Shown here: piece by piece, positions 48,961-59,060 of the stretch
How positions within the stretch are numbered: the first letter of the stretch is position 1
Layout of the letters: each line of letters opens with the position of its first letter
Assembly: GCA_946800325.1 (NCBI GenBank)
Contig: OX326960.1
Location: 13,850,393-13,914,392, forward strand
DNA length: 64,000 nucleotides
Direction of reading: 5' to 3'
Origin: Luzula sylvatica
Lineage: Eukaryota > Streptophyta > Magnoliopsida > Poales > Juncaceae
The notes under the pieces: model-generated
The model's database searches: none
What the model was told of the DNA's origin: nothing
The model's input: the letters and a program-made list of their open reading frames with translations, nothing else
Translations under genes and position numbers: made by a program

Positions 48961-50386
48961 ACCACTCGTTTAGAGAGGATGGTCACATAATCCGACATGT
49001 GTCCTTTGCACAACGTCAATGGAATCGGACCAAACATCAATATGCAAAATTTGGCATCGAATTGAACCAAACGCCAATATGCAAAACGCAACACTATTAT
49101 CATTATGGAGGAACACGAACAAATCCAAATCTCCGGAAGCAAAAATAATATAGGACACCAAATGCCTCGCAGCAATTTGGAATATTTGAAGAGAGCGTAA
49201 TATTCGCATTTTCCAAAAAAAATGCCGGATGCACAAACTAGTAATTAAAGGTATAAAAGATTTGACAAGAAGGTGGAAATTTAATTGTTAGGCAAAAAAA
49301 TCATTTCAAACAAAATGGGGCGGGTAAAAGTAAGAGTAAGCTAGAGATGTTGCGTCAAAATTGAAATATTTTAGAAGCGAATTTTTTTTCTTTCTTTATT
49401 AATAATCATGTATATTTTATTTTTTTTTTATAAAAATGATGGGATTGAACGCGTATCGCGCTTTTCCTTCACCAAAAAAAAAAAACCATTCGTTTAGGAG
49501 CAATGATATTTAAATTCTGGTTTGTGCTTCGAGGGAAACAAAGGGGGGTTTGTATTTGTCGACTTTTATTAACATGCAGCTTTTCTTATCTAATTTCTAC
49601 TTTTCGACCATATAAATGTAACTCTTTCCACGAAAAGAAAAATTGACCAAGGTTCATGAAAGAAATGGATGGTGAATGGTGATCTATAAAAAAAAATACC
49701 TCTAAAGCAACTTACGTGGCTTTGTAATTTCTTATTTTTTGGTAGGGTATACGTAATATAAACAAATCATATTTACTTGGTAATAAGTTTAACAATCTAT
49801 TTTAGTATTCGCCTACAGATCATTGAGTAAATAAACAATATATATGAATTATGATAATTCATTTTGGTTTGGTCATTAAGAAATGCATAGGAAATTCTAT
49901 CTTAATTATAATTTTATACGGTTCATGAAATTTTGACACGTGGCCACGTACTTTTTTACTGTAGCACGTCTGCCAACTGTAGCAACTGTTGCCCTTTTGC
50001 TGTAGCACGTCTTCCTACTGTAGCAAATATTAAAAAGTATATTTCTTCATCAGTCATGTGAGCAGTGCATATTTCTCTTGAATGCACCCGGTGCACGTGT
50101 TCCATGTTAAATTTTGGACTGGTGCATGGTGTTGGATTCATAAGAATTGTTAGGGTTTTTTTTGGTTTGTTTAAATACTCTCGGCTTACTAAGTTTGTGT
50201 CATGGGTGTTCTTGGGTCTTTGGACCATGGCTCTTCTCCTATATTAATCTTCATCCCTTCATATTCTTCTTCATTGGCCGCCATTTGTAATTCCTGCTCC
50301 TCTTTCTTCTCAATCTCTTCGCCATTTTTGCCCTTTGTGAAGAAGAAATTTCGTCTCAGTTTTTCGTTATGACTCCAAAAGGGGAC
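48961..50386. other. Intergenic DNA without a recognisable gene
   Basis: AT-rich DNA. The word CTGTAGCA occurs four times at 49959-50026. A TATA-like TTTAAATAC sits at about 50169, followed by pyrimidine-rich leader-like DNA at 50230-50330. A promoter is conceivable, but no coding frame follows. Nothing else is supported. Confidence 0.45.
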
Positions 50387-50399
50387 ACGAGGTTTTTAG

Positions 50400-50830
50400 A
50401 TGGATGTTTGGCTTTTCATGAACATCTGTGCCCTTTTTTTTTTGTGTGTTGCAAATATTTGTGTTCTTTGAACTTTCCGTGGTGAATTTTTCAATTCTTT
50501 GTGTTAAAATTGAATTTTGGTTCTAGCCTGAAAAAGAGACGGGTTGGTTGTTTAGATCGATGTTCGGGTTTTCATGAGCATCGATGTCATCTTCTTTTAA
50601 GTCTTTGTTGTAAAGATTTGTGTTTTTTTGGCATGTTGTGGATATTATTATTCGATTCTTTTGGTGAGTTTGAAATGGATCTGCTAACTATTTTTTGTTT
50701 GGCTTTTGCTTCCTAGAATGGTGCTCGGCTATTCATGAGTATCCATATTCTTATTTGGGAGTATGCTGACAAGAATTTTTTGCATGGTTAAAATTTACTG
50801 TAAATATTTGTGTTCATGTGAGTTTTATTT
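50400..50830 (+). repeat. Three diverged ~160-bp units, each with a short hairpin
   Basis: Hairpins lie at 50403-50426, 50556-50585 and 50718-50746. They share a loop of the form GG(C/G)T(T/A)TTCATG, but their stems differ: GATGTT/AACATC, ATCGATGTTC/GAGCATCGAT and ATGGTGCTC/GAGTATCCAT, with G-T wobbles. Each unit also contains a later (A/G)TTTGTGTT word (50455, 50617, 50805). No product is known. Stem changes are mostly compensated, suggesting a structured transcript, but three copies are few. Confidence 0.5.
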
Positions 50831-51008
50831 GCTGCCTTCGACATAGAAAAAAATATGATGTCCTTCTATTTCTTCATTGTTCCTAAATAAATAGACTAAA
50901 AATAGCAGAAAAAATATGTATTCACGAAAATTGACAGTGCAGCTCGCGCTGTTGATTAAACTTTCCTTTCACGTGACTTTTCATGTATAAAAATGTATTA
51001 AAGAGGTT

Positions 51009-51110
51009 GTGATGCAAGAAATATCTTCATTGTTGAGGAAGGCCGGATCCTCAACAATGAAGAAATTTCAGCACTATGGTCTCACAAGATTCATGAATAA
51101 TGAGATGATT
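51009..51110 (+). ncRNA. Hairpin family copy F, possibly 5'-degenerate
   Basis: A 22-bp stem (51018-51039 with 51048-51069, one mismatch) is closed by an 8-nt loop AGGCCGGA. A GTGATGC word precedes it and ATGAGATGAT follows (51100). The loop with its closing GGA/TCC, the CTCAC-AAGATTC segment and TGAG(A)(T)GA match the other copies, while the stem sequence is unrelated to copies A-D. The outer stem of the other copies is not seen here. Confidence 0.4.
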
Positions 51111-51812
51111 TGTCAGAAAAGATAGCATGATATGAACCATTACCCATCAAAGGTTTTGTTAAGAAAAAAAGCAATTTGATTCAACTATACATGTCTTTCG
51201 ATGTAGTCCTTGCAATTCTGTTATTTGTTCCTAGCTGTTATTTGCGAAATGAAATGTAAAATGACAAAAGTTGCGCAACAGTGTTTAAAAACTGACATGA
51301 ATAAATTTCTCTTATTGTTTGAAACATGTAATTTCTGTTCTTGCATTAAATTTTCTTATGCCATGATAGGAAAAATTGGATATTGTATTCTTTGTTGGCC
51401 ACTAATGAGAAAGAGAACAATAACATATGCAAGAAGTTATTTAATCATATACAAAAGAAAATTCATTGTGCTTTCTGTAGTGTGCGAAAAAACAAAAAAA
51501 TCCAAAAAAATGTCTGTATTTTCTAAATTCAAGATGCAATACTTGCATTGTATCCGTGTTCGATTTATATTGTTATAACAACATGTTTTTCATCTTTTGC
51601 TTTTTTACAAAAAAATATCCATTTTAGTATTTTTGTTGTCTGACAAAAAAAAATATACCAAAAATAAAGTTTCTGAAAATTCAAAACACAAATATGAAAA
51701 ATTAAGTTTCTGAAAGTTCAAGACAAATAATGCTTGCATTTTATTTGTATTTGATTTATATACTCATGACAACATCGTTTTCAACTCTTGACTTGCAACA
51801 AAACAATGTAAC

Positions 51813-51960
51813 ATCGTCAGTGATGTATAATAAAAAATAAGCAGTTTGTATCTTGAGAAATATCTTAATTGTTCGGGAAAGCCGGATCCCGAACAATCAT
51901 GATATTTCTCCCGCTACAAACTCAAAAGGATTCGTATATGCTGAGGCGATCGAGACAAGA
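51813..51960 (+). ncRNA. Hairpin family copy E: box C/D-like rod RNA candidate
   Basis: This copy folds almost completely. An outer stem ATCGTC/GGCGAT encloses GTGATGT (51820-51826, like box C) and CTGA (51951-51954, like box D). Inside are AGTTTGTA/TACAAACT, GAGAAATATC/GATATTTCTC and ATTGTTCGGGA/TCCCGAACAAT, closed by the 8-nt loop AAGCCGGA at 51879-51886. Compared with copies A-C, the outer stem differs at three pairs yet stays paired. The C/D boxes suggest a snoRNA-like kink-turn, but a nearly fully paired interior is unlike a guide snoRNA. Function is unknown. Confidence 0.45.
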
Positions 51961-52106
51961 AAAAAAAATAATACATGAGTTCGATTTCAAATACAACATG
52001 AGTCAAACATCCAATAAAAAAAATATTTACTCATATAAAAAAAAAATTCATTGAGCTTTCTTTTGTGTACCAAGAAAAAAAAAAATCCAAAAAATTGTTT
52101 ATAGAA

Positions 52107-52600
52107 GTAACAGATTCAAAAGATTCAACAAATTTTCATGGGCCAGCTTGCTTTTTCAAAGAGAATTAATAGAAGCTTATGTGATTTTTTTTTTGAAAGA
52201 AAAGCTCGACTTAAGTGACTGTGGTGGTATAATCTTCATACACTCAATAAATGTGATAGTATGTTTAGGCATATTACATGTTGAGTTATTCGTGCTCAAA
52301 GCAGTAACAGATTCAAAAGATTCAAGAAATTTTCATGGGCCAGCTTGCTTATTCAAAGAAAATTAAAAGGAGCTTATGTGATTTTTTTTTTGAAAGAAAA
52401 GCTTAACTTATGTGACTGTGGTGGTATAATCTGCATACACTGAATAAATTTGGCAGTATGTTTAGGCATATTACATGTTGAGTTATTTGTACTCACAACA
52501 AATTCAAAAGATTCAAGAAATTTTCATGGGAAAGCTTGCTTTTTCAAAGAAAATAAAAAGAAGCTTATGTGATTTTTTTTTGGAAAGAGAACCCTAACTC
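52107..52600 (+). repeat. Tandem repeats of ~195 bp, ~2.5 units
   Basis: Units begin GTAACAGATTCAAAAGATTC at 52107 and 52304, with a third diverged start at about 52497. Each contains TTTTCATGGGCCAGCTTGCT (or a close variant) and AGCTTATGTGATTTTTTTT. They are non-coding. Confidence 0.88.
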
Positions 52601-52932
52601 ATCTGACTTTCATGAGGATTTCTGTGTGAGTTGATTCATTCAAACTTACAGCAAAGAAAAAAAGAAGTATAAGTGTATCTATTCTTCAGAGAAATAATGA
52701 GGCTTGTCATGTATACTTCGTGATAAATGAAATATTGTTCCTGCCTTGAACAAAAGGTTGCACATAAATTAATTAGTTCTAATTTACAAAGAAATGTTCA
52801 TGACATACAAATACTCATTTTATGATAAAATACTCTGCTTTCATGAAGATAAGCCTGCAAAAAAAAATGAAATGATGAATAATTTGTTTCTGTCGAGGCA
52901 ATGTATGAGAATAAGACTGAAAAAAATAATAA

Positions 52933-53069
52933 GTCACCGATGATGTTTTTTGGGACATATATTGATCAAAATAATAAAAATATATTTATTTTTTAGGAAA
53001 GCCGGATCCTAAAAAATAAATATTATTCTCTATAAATGATCTCAATGGGTCCATTTCTACTGAGGTGAC
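52933..53069 (+). ncRNA. Hairpin family copy A (137 nt)
   Basis: GTCACC at 52933 pairs with GGTGAC at 53064-53069 around ATGATGT (box C-like) and CTGA (box D-like). The interior hairpin 52982-52998/53007-53023 has 17 perfect pairs and the loop AAGCCGGA. It is near-identical to B and C because of tandem duplication. Confidence 0.42.
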
Positions 53070-53270
53070 AAATCCCAATATTGTTCCTGCCTTAAACAAA
53101 AGGTTGCACAGAAATTAATTAGTTCTAATTTACAAAGAAATATTCATACAAATACTCATTTTATGATAAAATACTCTGCTTTCATGAAGATAAGCCTGCA
53201 AAAAAATGAAATGATGAATAATTTGTTTCTGTCGATGCAATGTATGAGAATAAGACTGAAAAAATAACAA

Positions 53271-53407
53271 GTCACCGATGATGTTTTTTGGGACATATAT
53301 TGATCAAAATAATAGAAATATATTTATTTTTTAGGAAAGCCGGATCCTAAAAAATAAATATTATTCTCTATAAATGATCTCAATGGATCCATTTCTACTG
53401 AGGTGAC
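53271..53407 (+). ncRNA. Hairpin family copy B (137 nt)
   Basis: It has the same outer stem (53271-53276 with 53402-53407), boxes and 17-bp capped hairpin (53320-53336/53345-53361) as copy A. ATAGA/TCTAT extends the inner stem here, whereas copy A has ATAAA. Confidence 0.42.
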
Positions 53408-53616
53408 AAATCCTAATATTGTTCCTGCCTTAAACAAAAGGTTGCACATAAATTAATTAGTTCTAATTTACAAAGAAATGTTCATGACATACAAATACTC
53501 ATTTTATGATAAAATACTCTCCTTTCATGAAGATAAGCCTGCAAAAAAAACTGAAATGATGAATAATTTGTTTCTGTCGATGCAATGTATGAGAATAAGA
53601 CTGAAAAAAATAACAA

Positions 53617-53753
53617 GTCACCGATGATGTTTTTTGGGACATATATTGATCAAAATAATAGAAATATATTTATTTTTTAGGAAAGCCGGATCCTAAAAAA
53701 TAAATATTATTCTCTATAAATGATCTCAATGGGTCCATTTCTACTGAGGTGAC
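53617..53753 (+). ncRNA. Hairpin family copy C (137 nt)
   Basis: The outer stem is 53617-53622 with 53748-53753. The inner hairpin is identical to copy B. It has the same length of 137 nt as A and B. Confidence 0.42.
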
Positions 53754-53973
53754 AAATCCCAATATATAATAACGAAGATTCCAGGGGATGACATAACGAA
53801 ACAAACTATATTTAATGTATTTATTTTATTAGTACAAAAAATTATTTATTTTCATAAAAAATAAAATAGCTGGATGATAAAGAGTTTCGAAAAATGAGAC
53901 TCAAATTGCTGATAAAAAATAGTTTACATGGAAAAAAAGAGAGTTTATATCTGAACCTTGGAAAAAATAACAA

Positions 53974-54109
53974 ATCACCGATGATGTTTTTTGGGCATAT
54001 ATTGATCAAAATAATAGAAATATACTTATTTTTTAGGAAAGCCGGATCCTAAAAAATAAATATTATTCTGTATAAATGATCTCAATGGGTCCATCTTTAC
54101 TGAGGTATA
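53974..54109 (+). ncRNA. Hairpin family copy D, outer stem lost
   Basis: The inner hairpin (CTTATTTTTTAGGA, loop AAGCCGGA, complement) and both boxes remain. The outer stem is ATCACC against GGTATA and pairs poorly, so this copy looks decayed. Confidence 0.35.
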
Positions 54110-54110
54110 A

Positions 54111-54808
54111 TAACAAAGACTTCGGGGCATGACATAACGAAACAAATTCTCTTGAATGTATTTATTTATTATATTAGTACAAAATTTTATTTATTTCCGT
54201 AAAAATTAAATAACTGCATGATAATGAGTTCCAAAAATGAGAATTATAAAAACATAATTACTTCTTTCTAATTTGACAGATAATTTTCTTCGACCTGACA
54301 AAATTTTTGAAATATGAGAATTATTAAACAATATATAGTTTTTTTTAATATATGAAATGTTCTATTAAGCTTGGCAAAAGTTTAAACAACTCAACTTAAA
54401 AATAAATATTCGTGATATATGAATATTTCATAATTTGACAAAATCTTCATTGTTTTTTAATAAATTTTATTTCGGAGAATTAAATAGTTTAATCTTTGTG
54501 ATCTATGAAATATCTTACAAATAAATATACATTCTATACAAAAATAGACAATTTGACAAAATCTTCAGTCTTTAATAAAGATTAATTTTGAGAATTAGCA
54601 ATATTTCTATTTGTGTGATTTGGTCTTGCTTGCTTAGTATTAGCAAATTTTCCTTTATTTATTATTTTTTTTTATAATTTCTTCGTATGCTTATTATGAC
54701 TATAATATTTGATAAATACTATTATGATACTGGCTGGCACACTATTATTTTTCTCTGATAAAGTTCCTAATTATTCAATCTTACGAATTTTTTTCTCCAC
54801 TATATCAG
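54111..54808. other. AT-rich DNA, no gene seen
   Basis: It contains the second copy of the block shared with 53765-53925 and otherwise AT-rich low-complexity DNA. No domain or RNA gene is recognised. Confidence 0.5.
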
Positions 54809-54924
54809 GGAATGTCTATGTTAAATGATGCTGCGACAAATAGGCAGCTCAGAATGTCTATCTTGAAGCGGAAAAGAGACGTAAATGATGCAATCTCTAT
54901 TTCATCTGTTGATTGTCACACAGG
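54809..54924 (+). pseudogene. Possible captured exon inside the Helitron
   Basis: A T-rich tract ending in AG at 54808 and a donor CAG|GTAATT at 54924/54925 bracket an open stretch. It translates as MSMLNDAATNRQLRM and then a KRKRD basic block. Composition and splice signals look exon-like. It lies about 170 bp before the Helitron 3' end in the sense orientation, where gene fragments are often carried. The source gene is not recognised. Confidence 0.28.
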
Positions 54925-55068
54925 TAATTTCGATTTATTTAATTTCTTTTGAATGCATATGACCTTTGTTTGTAACACATACATGAAAACTTTCACATAC
55001 CAATACAACAAAACACAAAACACAAAACACTAAAACAACAATGCACATAAAAAATAATAAAAAATATG

Positions 55069-55099
55069 CCCCGCGCATTTGCGCGGGTGACAAAGCTAG
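55069..55099 (+). mobile_element. Helitron 3' terminus
   Basis: An 8-bp GC-rich hairpin, CCCGCGCA-TT-TGCGCGGG (55070-55087), is followed 8 nt later by CTAG (55096-55099) and then T. This is the textbook Helitron end: a hairpin about 10 nt before CTRR, inserted 5' of a T. The 5' TC end was not located, so the element's extent, perhaps including the repeats from about 50 kb, is open. Confidence 0.85.
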
Positions 55100-56029
55100 T
55101 TTATATAATGATATATATGGATGTTAAGAAAGTTTTGGATGATAATTTTCTTCGTGGGGGGTTAAAAAAACATTACTGGGTTTTGGATGGACCCGGGTTC
55201 CATCCAAAATGGTATTCCTTCAGTTCGGATCCACTTCCCTTTGCTTCGTGAACTCGGTGTTTGAGCACCGTAACTAGTGTGGCTAAGTTTTGGACTATGC
55301 ACCCATTCCATCTTTGTGTAACTAGTGTGGTATTCACTTAAGAAGATTTGAAATTATAATTTGAATTTGAATTTGAATTTGAATGAATTTGAATAATCTT
55401 CAGATTTTCTACACAAATTGCGGGGTTTTTTGTAATAGTATATTTGTTTTGCTTGATTTGGCAATAAATATATGATTTTTTGTTCAAAAAAATCGATTTG
55501 GAAAATTTTAATTAGACAATATTCTTGGGAATGCCTATATTTATGTTGCCAACCTATACAATTGTGAAAGGATAGTGATATTAACAGGAAAAATAAATAT
55601 TAGATACAGAAAATTTTATTTAAATTTGACATGAATTAAAAATAAAATTACAATTTCGAATTTAAATTTCCTGTTTCCAGTAATTTTATTTCCTGCCAAT
55701 ATCATTACCCTTGTGAAAACTAGTCTATGTAATACATATATAGCTGGCTAAATATATCGTCAGTCGAAAAACATATACGTTTTGATCAAATTTGTAATCC
55801 AAACCTCGACCGAACCTAACCAATTCATTCAGATTTGAAATCTAAATCGCCAACTAATCGAAAATCGAAAACATCTAAATTCCTCGAACCGAACTTTGAT
55901 CAGAGAACATGGTCAACTAGAAACTAGTCTTGATAATATGATCAATTGAAAGCCCGAAAGACCTTTTCCGAATCAACTCGGCCATAGAGTACAAAAAAAA
56001 GAATGAAGAATGAACTTAAGAAGGATAAC
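55100..56029. other. Intergenic DNA with short repeats
   Basis: GTAACTAGTGTGG occurs twice (about 55270 and 55318). A GAATTT hexamer run lies at about 55363-55400. DNA resembling repeat R begins near 55440. No gene is supported. Confidence 0.55.
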
Positions 56030-56280
56030 AATGCATGAACAAACTCATCAGATTAGCATGCAAGAAAAAAATGACTTCAAATATGTTTGTCATGGCAAGT
56101 AAAAGTGAAATAACTATGATAAATCCTCACAAGTTTCATGTGATATTACTATGTCTATTATATGGGATGAAGTAACCATGCAAGTATTTTAATCTTTATG
56201 GCGACAACATTCCTTTTAATATTTTTGCAAATTATTGAGGTCTATTCTAAGATATGGGAGGAAACTAATAACAATACGTC
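56030..56280. repeat. Intergenic repeat R, copy 3
   Basis: This block runs from ATGCATGAACAAACTCATCA through CTTCAAATATGTTTGTCATG to ATGGGAGGAAACTAATAACA, matching copies 1, 2 and 4. It is followed to 56534 by DNA without recognised features. Confidence 0.82.
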
Positions 56281-56534
56281 TGTAAAATAGCTTTTAACCA
56301 AGAACGAACAAACTTTGTTTCATTGTCTCCCTCTAACGGCTTATTTAGCAGGGGAAGGAGGAGCAACAATGTTTTAATTCTATTGAATGTGCCGAGACGT
56401 CTTTCTTGTGTTGCAACGTGAACTGTGAGAGTAGAATTGTCTGATCTATAGAATAGCATTTGTAAAACAAAAAAATCTTTGTTCATTGATTTGTTTATCC
56501 TTTCAACTTAAAATAAACTTGTTAATTTTTATGG

Positions 56535-56779
56535 CATTTTGAAAAGGGAAAATATACTTGGCTCCCAAAACTCAAACACTCTTAATGCGTCAATCGATGA
56601 TGTTTAATTGAATTGATTAGATCTCTAATCAATGGTTAAATAGATTGATTCAATTAAAGAGTCCAATCACAATCAATTCATTTAGGAATCTAACAAATCC
56701 ATTTAAACACCCTCGATTGACGCATCAATGATGTTTGGATGAGTTTTGAGAACCAATTATATAACCCCTTTTGAAAATG
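56535..56779. mobile_element. Foldback MITE, ~245 bp
   Basis: The left end CATTTTGAAAAGGGAAAATA, ending TTGGCTCCCAAAACTCA, mirrors the right end (reverse complement CATTTTCAAAAGGGGTTATA, ending TTGGTTCTCAAAACTCA). The inner arms contain ATGCGTCAATCGA on both sides. Terminal inverted repeats of about 60 bp leave a small AT-rich centre. It is non-coding. No clear target duplication is visible, so the family is not assigned. Confidence 0.65.
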
Positions 56780-56984
56780 AGACCCGAATGCATTTTCTTT
56801 TTTGTTATATCTTTTTGTTGAAGATTACTCTTTCTAATTTAGACCTATCTAATTTTCCTTGTATTTACTAAATTATTTTATTCTTAAAACTAGTAGATTA
56901 TAGATGCAAAAAAAAAAATTCAAGAAAAAACCTATCCTTCATTAAAAGAATGCAACAACAACAACAAAAAATTTAACTATCTGT

Positions 56985-57350
56985 ATGTAAATATATATTT
57001 AAGTACGATACAAATCAGAGAGACATACACCTCTGAATTCAAAAGAAAACAAAAACAGCATAACACTATTTTTTTAATTTGTAACTCAAATTGGTAAATG
57101 CTAGCACCAAAATGACTGAATAAAAATTTATATCATAATGTTTTTCTTATATAATACATGTGTAATGTTATTTTAATATCGTTATGTTACTGAATTATTC
57201 ATTTTGCTCAAATGAAGTCGGCAAACAGTGCATGAATCGTTTCAGAAAGCAACCTACGCGAATCCGAAATTGCAAAAAAATGACGTGATGTGTAAAGTGG
57301 AATATGAGACTCTTATAATATAAGCAGTCTTGAATAATCAAAAATAAAAA
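56985..57350. repeat. EPSPS-flanking repeat S, copy 2
   Basis: The block matches 33510-33870. It additionally carries the word GGTAAATGCTAGCACCAAAA, which is shared with 59580-59600. Confidence 0.86.
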
Positions 57351-57399
57351 ATAGTGGTATTGTTGTTTTTAATTTTGCTAGTGGTACAATATATTCTAG

Positions 57400-58440
57400 T
57401 CCTTGTGTATGTTTTGCTTGATTTGGCAATGAATTATTTTGTTCTTGCGTTGGAAAATTTTAATTGAGACAATTTTGTGTACAGTGAAATATAAATTATG
57501 AAAGATCATCATACATGACACACTCTTGAGACTTTGCGTGCAAGTTAAAAATGATTTCAAATTTCAAATTCAAATTTCAAATATGTTTCTCATGACTAAT
57601 AAAATGAAATAAGTATGATGAATTATCACAAGGTTAATGTGAAAGTATTGCGCCTATTAATAGGAGGCAATAATCTCGGAAGTATTTTAATCTAACAAGA
57701 AGACGACGACAACATTAGTTTTAGCATTTTTTGCAGATTATTCACGTCTATTGTGAGATACTGGAGGAAACTAATTGTTCTCTAGATGTTTTTGAGCTCT
57801 CATATTGAGTCATCTCATTTTTGACTTTCTATCACACATATTAATATTTATATAATTTTCATGTTTATTTTATGATTTGATTATATGCATTAATTTATAT
57901 CATGTATTCATTAATTATATCATGTTTTACCCATTTAACCATTTAATAATTTATTTTGTGATCTTTATATCATGTTCTACCTTAATTATATTAATATTTA
58001 TATCATGTTTTCATATTTATTTTATGATTTGATATTCATTAATTTATATCATGCTTTACGCATTTAATAATTTTTTCATATTTGTTTTGTGCTATTCATT
58101 AATTTATTTTATGATATGATTTCATATTTATTTTGTGATTTCATTAATTTGTATCATGCTTTACGTATTTAATAATTTTCAATTTTTTTTGTGATATTCC
58201 TTAATTTATTTTATGATATTATATCAAATTACACATTTAATAATTTTCATATTGGTTTTATAATATTTTTTCTGTAAACATAACAATAACAATTAATAAG
58301 TGAATACACAATCTTTTATCTAATACAAATAATTACATTAAAAATCCGTAGCGAAACGCGAACAAATTTTCTAGTAACAACAATTTCATAAAAGAATGTT
58401 AAGTAGCAAGTCTAATTTGGCTATATTACTCTAACAGTGC
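57400..58440. repeat. Intergenic repeat R, copy 4, split by a Helitron
   Basis: R sequence runs to about 57778 and resumes at 58375 (TAACAACAATTTCATAAAAG). Copy 2 is continuous across the same point at about 48900. Confidence 0.85.
57779..58374 (+). mobile_element. Non-autonomous Helitron, ~596 bp
   Basis: It starts TCTCTAGATG and ends CTAG before a T. A weak hairpin-like GCGAAACGC lies in CCGTAGCGAAACGCGAAC, about 10 nt before the end. The paralogous empty site at about 48900 confirms both edges within a few bases. The interior is AT-rich with recurring TTTATATCATG words and no coding frame. Confidence 0.75.
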
Positions 58441-58700
58441 GAGAATATTTTAATTCATCTTAATAGTTCAAGGATGCTTCAATTGATGTGAATAGATCAA
58501 ACTTGGTGTTTTGTAACTTATGTTTATACATTGGAATCAATTCTCATTTTGCGTCCACTGAATTTTGTTATATATTCTGAAAAGTTTATAGAGGTCATTT
58601 AAAATCTCTAAATTCAATTTTATATATTTACATTACGGTTCTCAGTTAATTAATGAACTAATTATTTTTTTAATTAATTAATTTAAAATTAAATTTGTAC

Positions 58701-59060
58701 CTTTCTAAGTTCGGTGCGAATAGCAACTATTCTCTCAGTCTCATTAACTTCCCGAGAAGTGACTATAATTATTATTAAAAAAGTATAAATAAATAAATAT
58801 TAAGATTTACTGGTAATATTTATAAATAAATAATTAATTATGAAAACTGTGAATAATATTGGCTAATTACAAAAAGAGAGCGAGGAGAGCCAAGCCAGCT
58901 AATGCCATGGCGACATCTGGCGTCTTTTTCCTGGTAACTTCAACAGGTTTCAAATGCTTCTCGCTGAAATACCTGGTCCGTCATGGACCATTTGCTATTC
59001 TCTGTCCACGTCACCTTCACTTCCATCTTTTATAACATTTCCACAAATTTCACATCTTCC
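58701..59060 (-). pseudogene. EPSPS: Decayed EPSPS fragment: exons 6 and 7
   Basis: Exon 7 (58701-58762) and most of exon 6 (about 58876-59060) align with the intact gene. They carry many substitutions and lose part of the exon 6 end. The exon 7 tryptophan codon is changed, and the intron between the exons is unrelated in length. Exon 8 and exons 1-5 are not found nearby. This is the oldest of the three EPSPS copies here. Confidence 0.82.

Larger units (their letters stand above)
52731..53759 (+). repeat. Three tandem ~343-bp units carrying the hairpin motif
   Basis: Units start AATATTGTTCCTGCCTT at 52731, 53077 and 53415 (periods 346 and 338). Each carries one copy (A, B, C) of the 137-nt hairpin motif about 200 bp in. 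A fourth unit (from 53760) has a different first part but the same motif (copy D). Its first part recurs after copy D at about 54108-54245. Confidence 0.9.

Noticed and set aside
51210..51578. 122-codon plus-strand frame
   Set aside because: It is AT-rich, Lys/Cys/Phe-biased translation with no domain, in repeat-rich DNA.
52933..53753. Hammerhead or other known self-cleaving ribozyme
   Set aside because: CTGAGG near the 3' end recalls CUGANGA, but the required GAAA and cleavage-site arrangement is absent in all copies.
51009..54109. MicroRNA precursors
   Set aside because: In microRNA families the arm sequence is conserved and the loop varies. Here the 8-nt loop is conserved and the arms differ, the opposite pattern.
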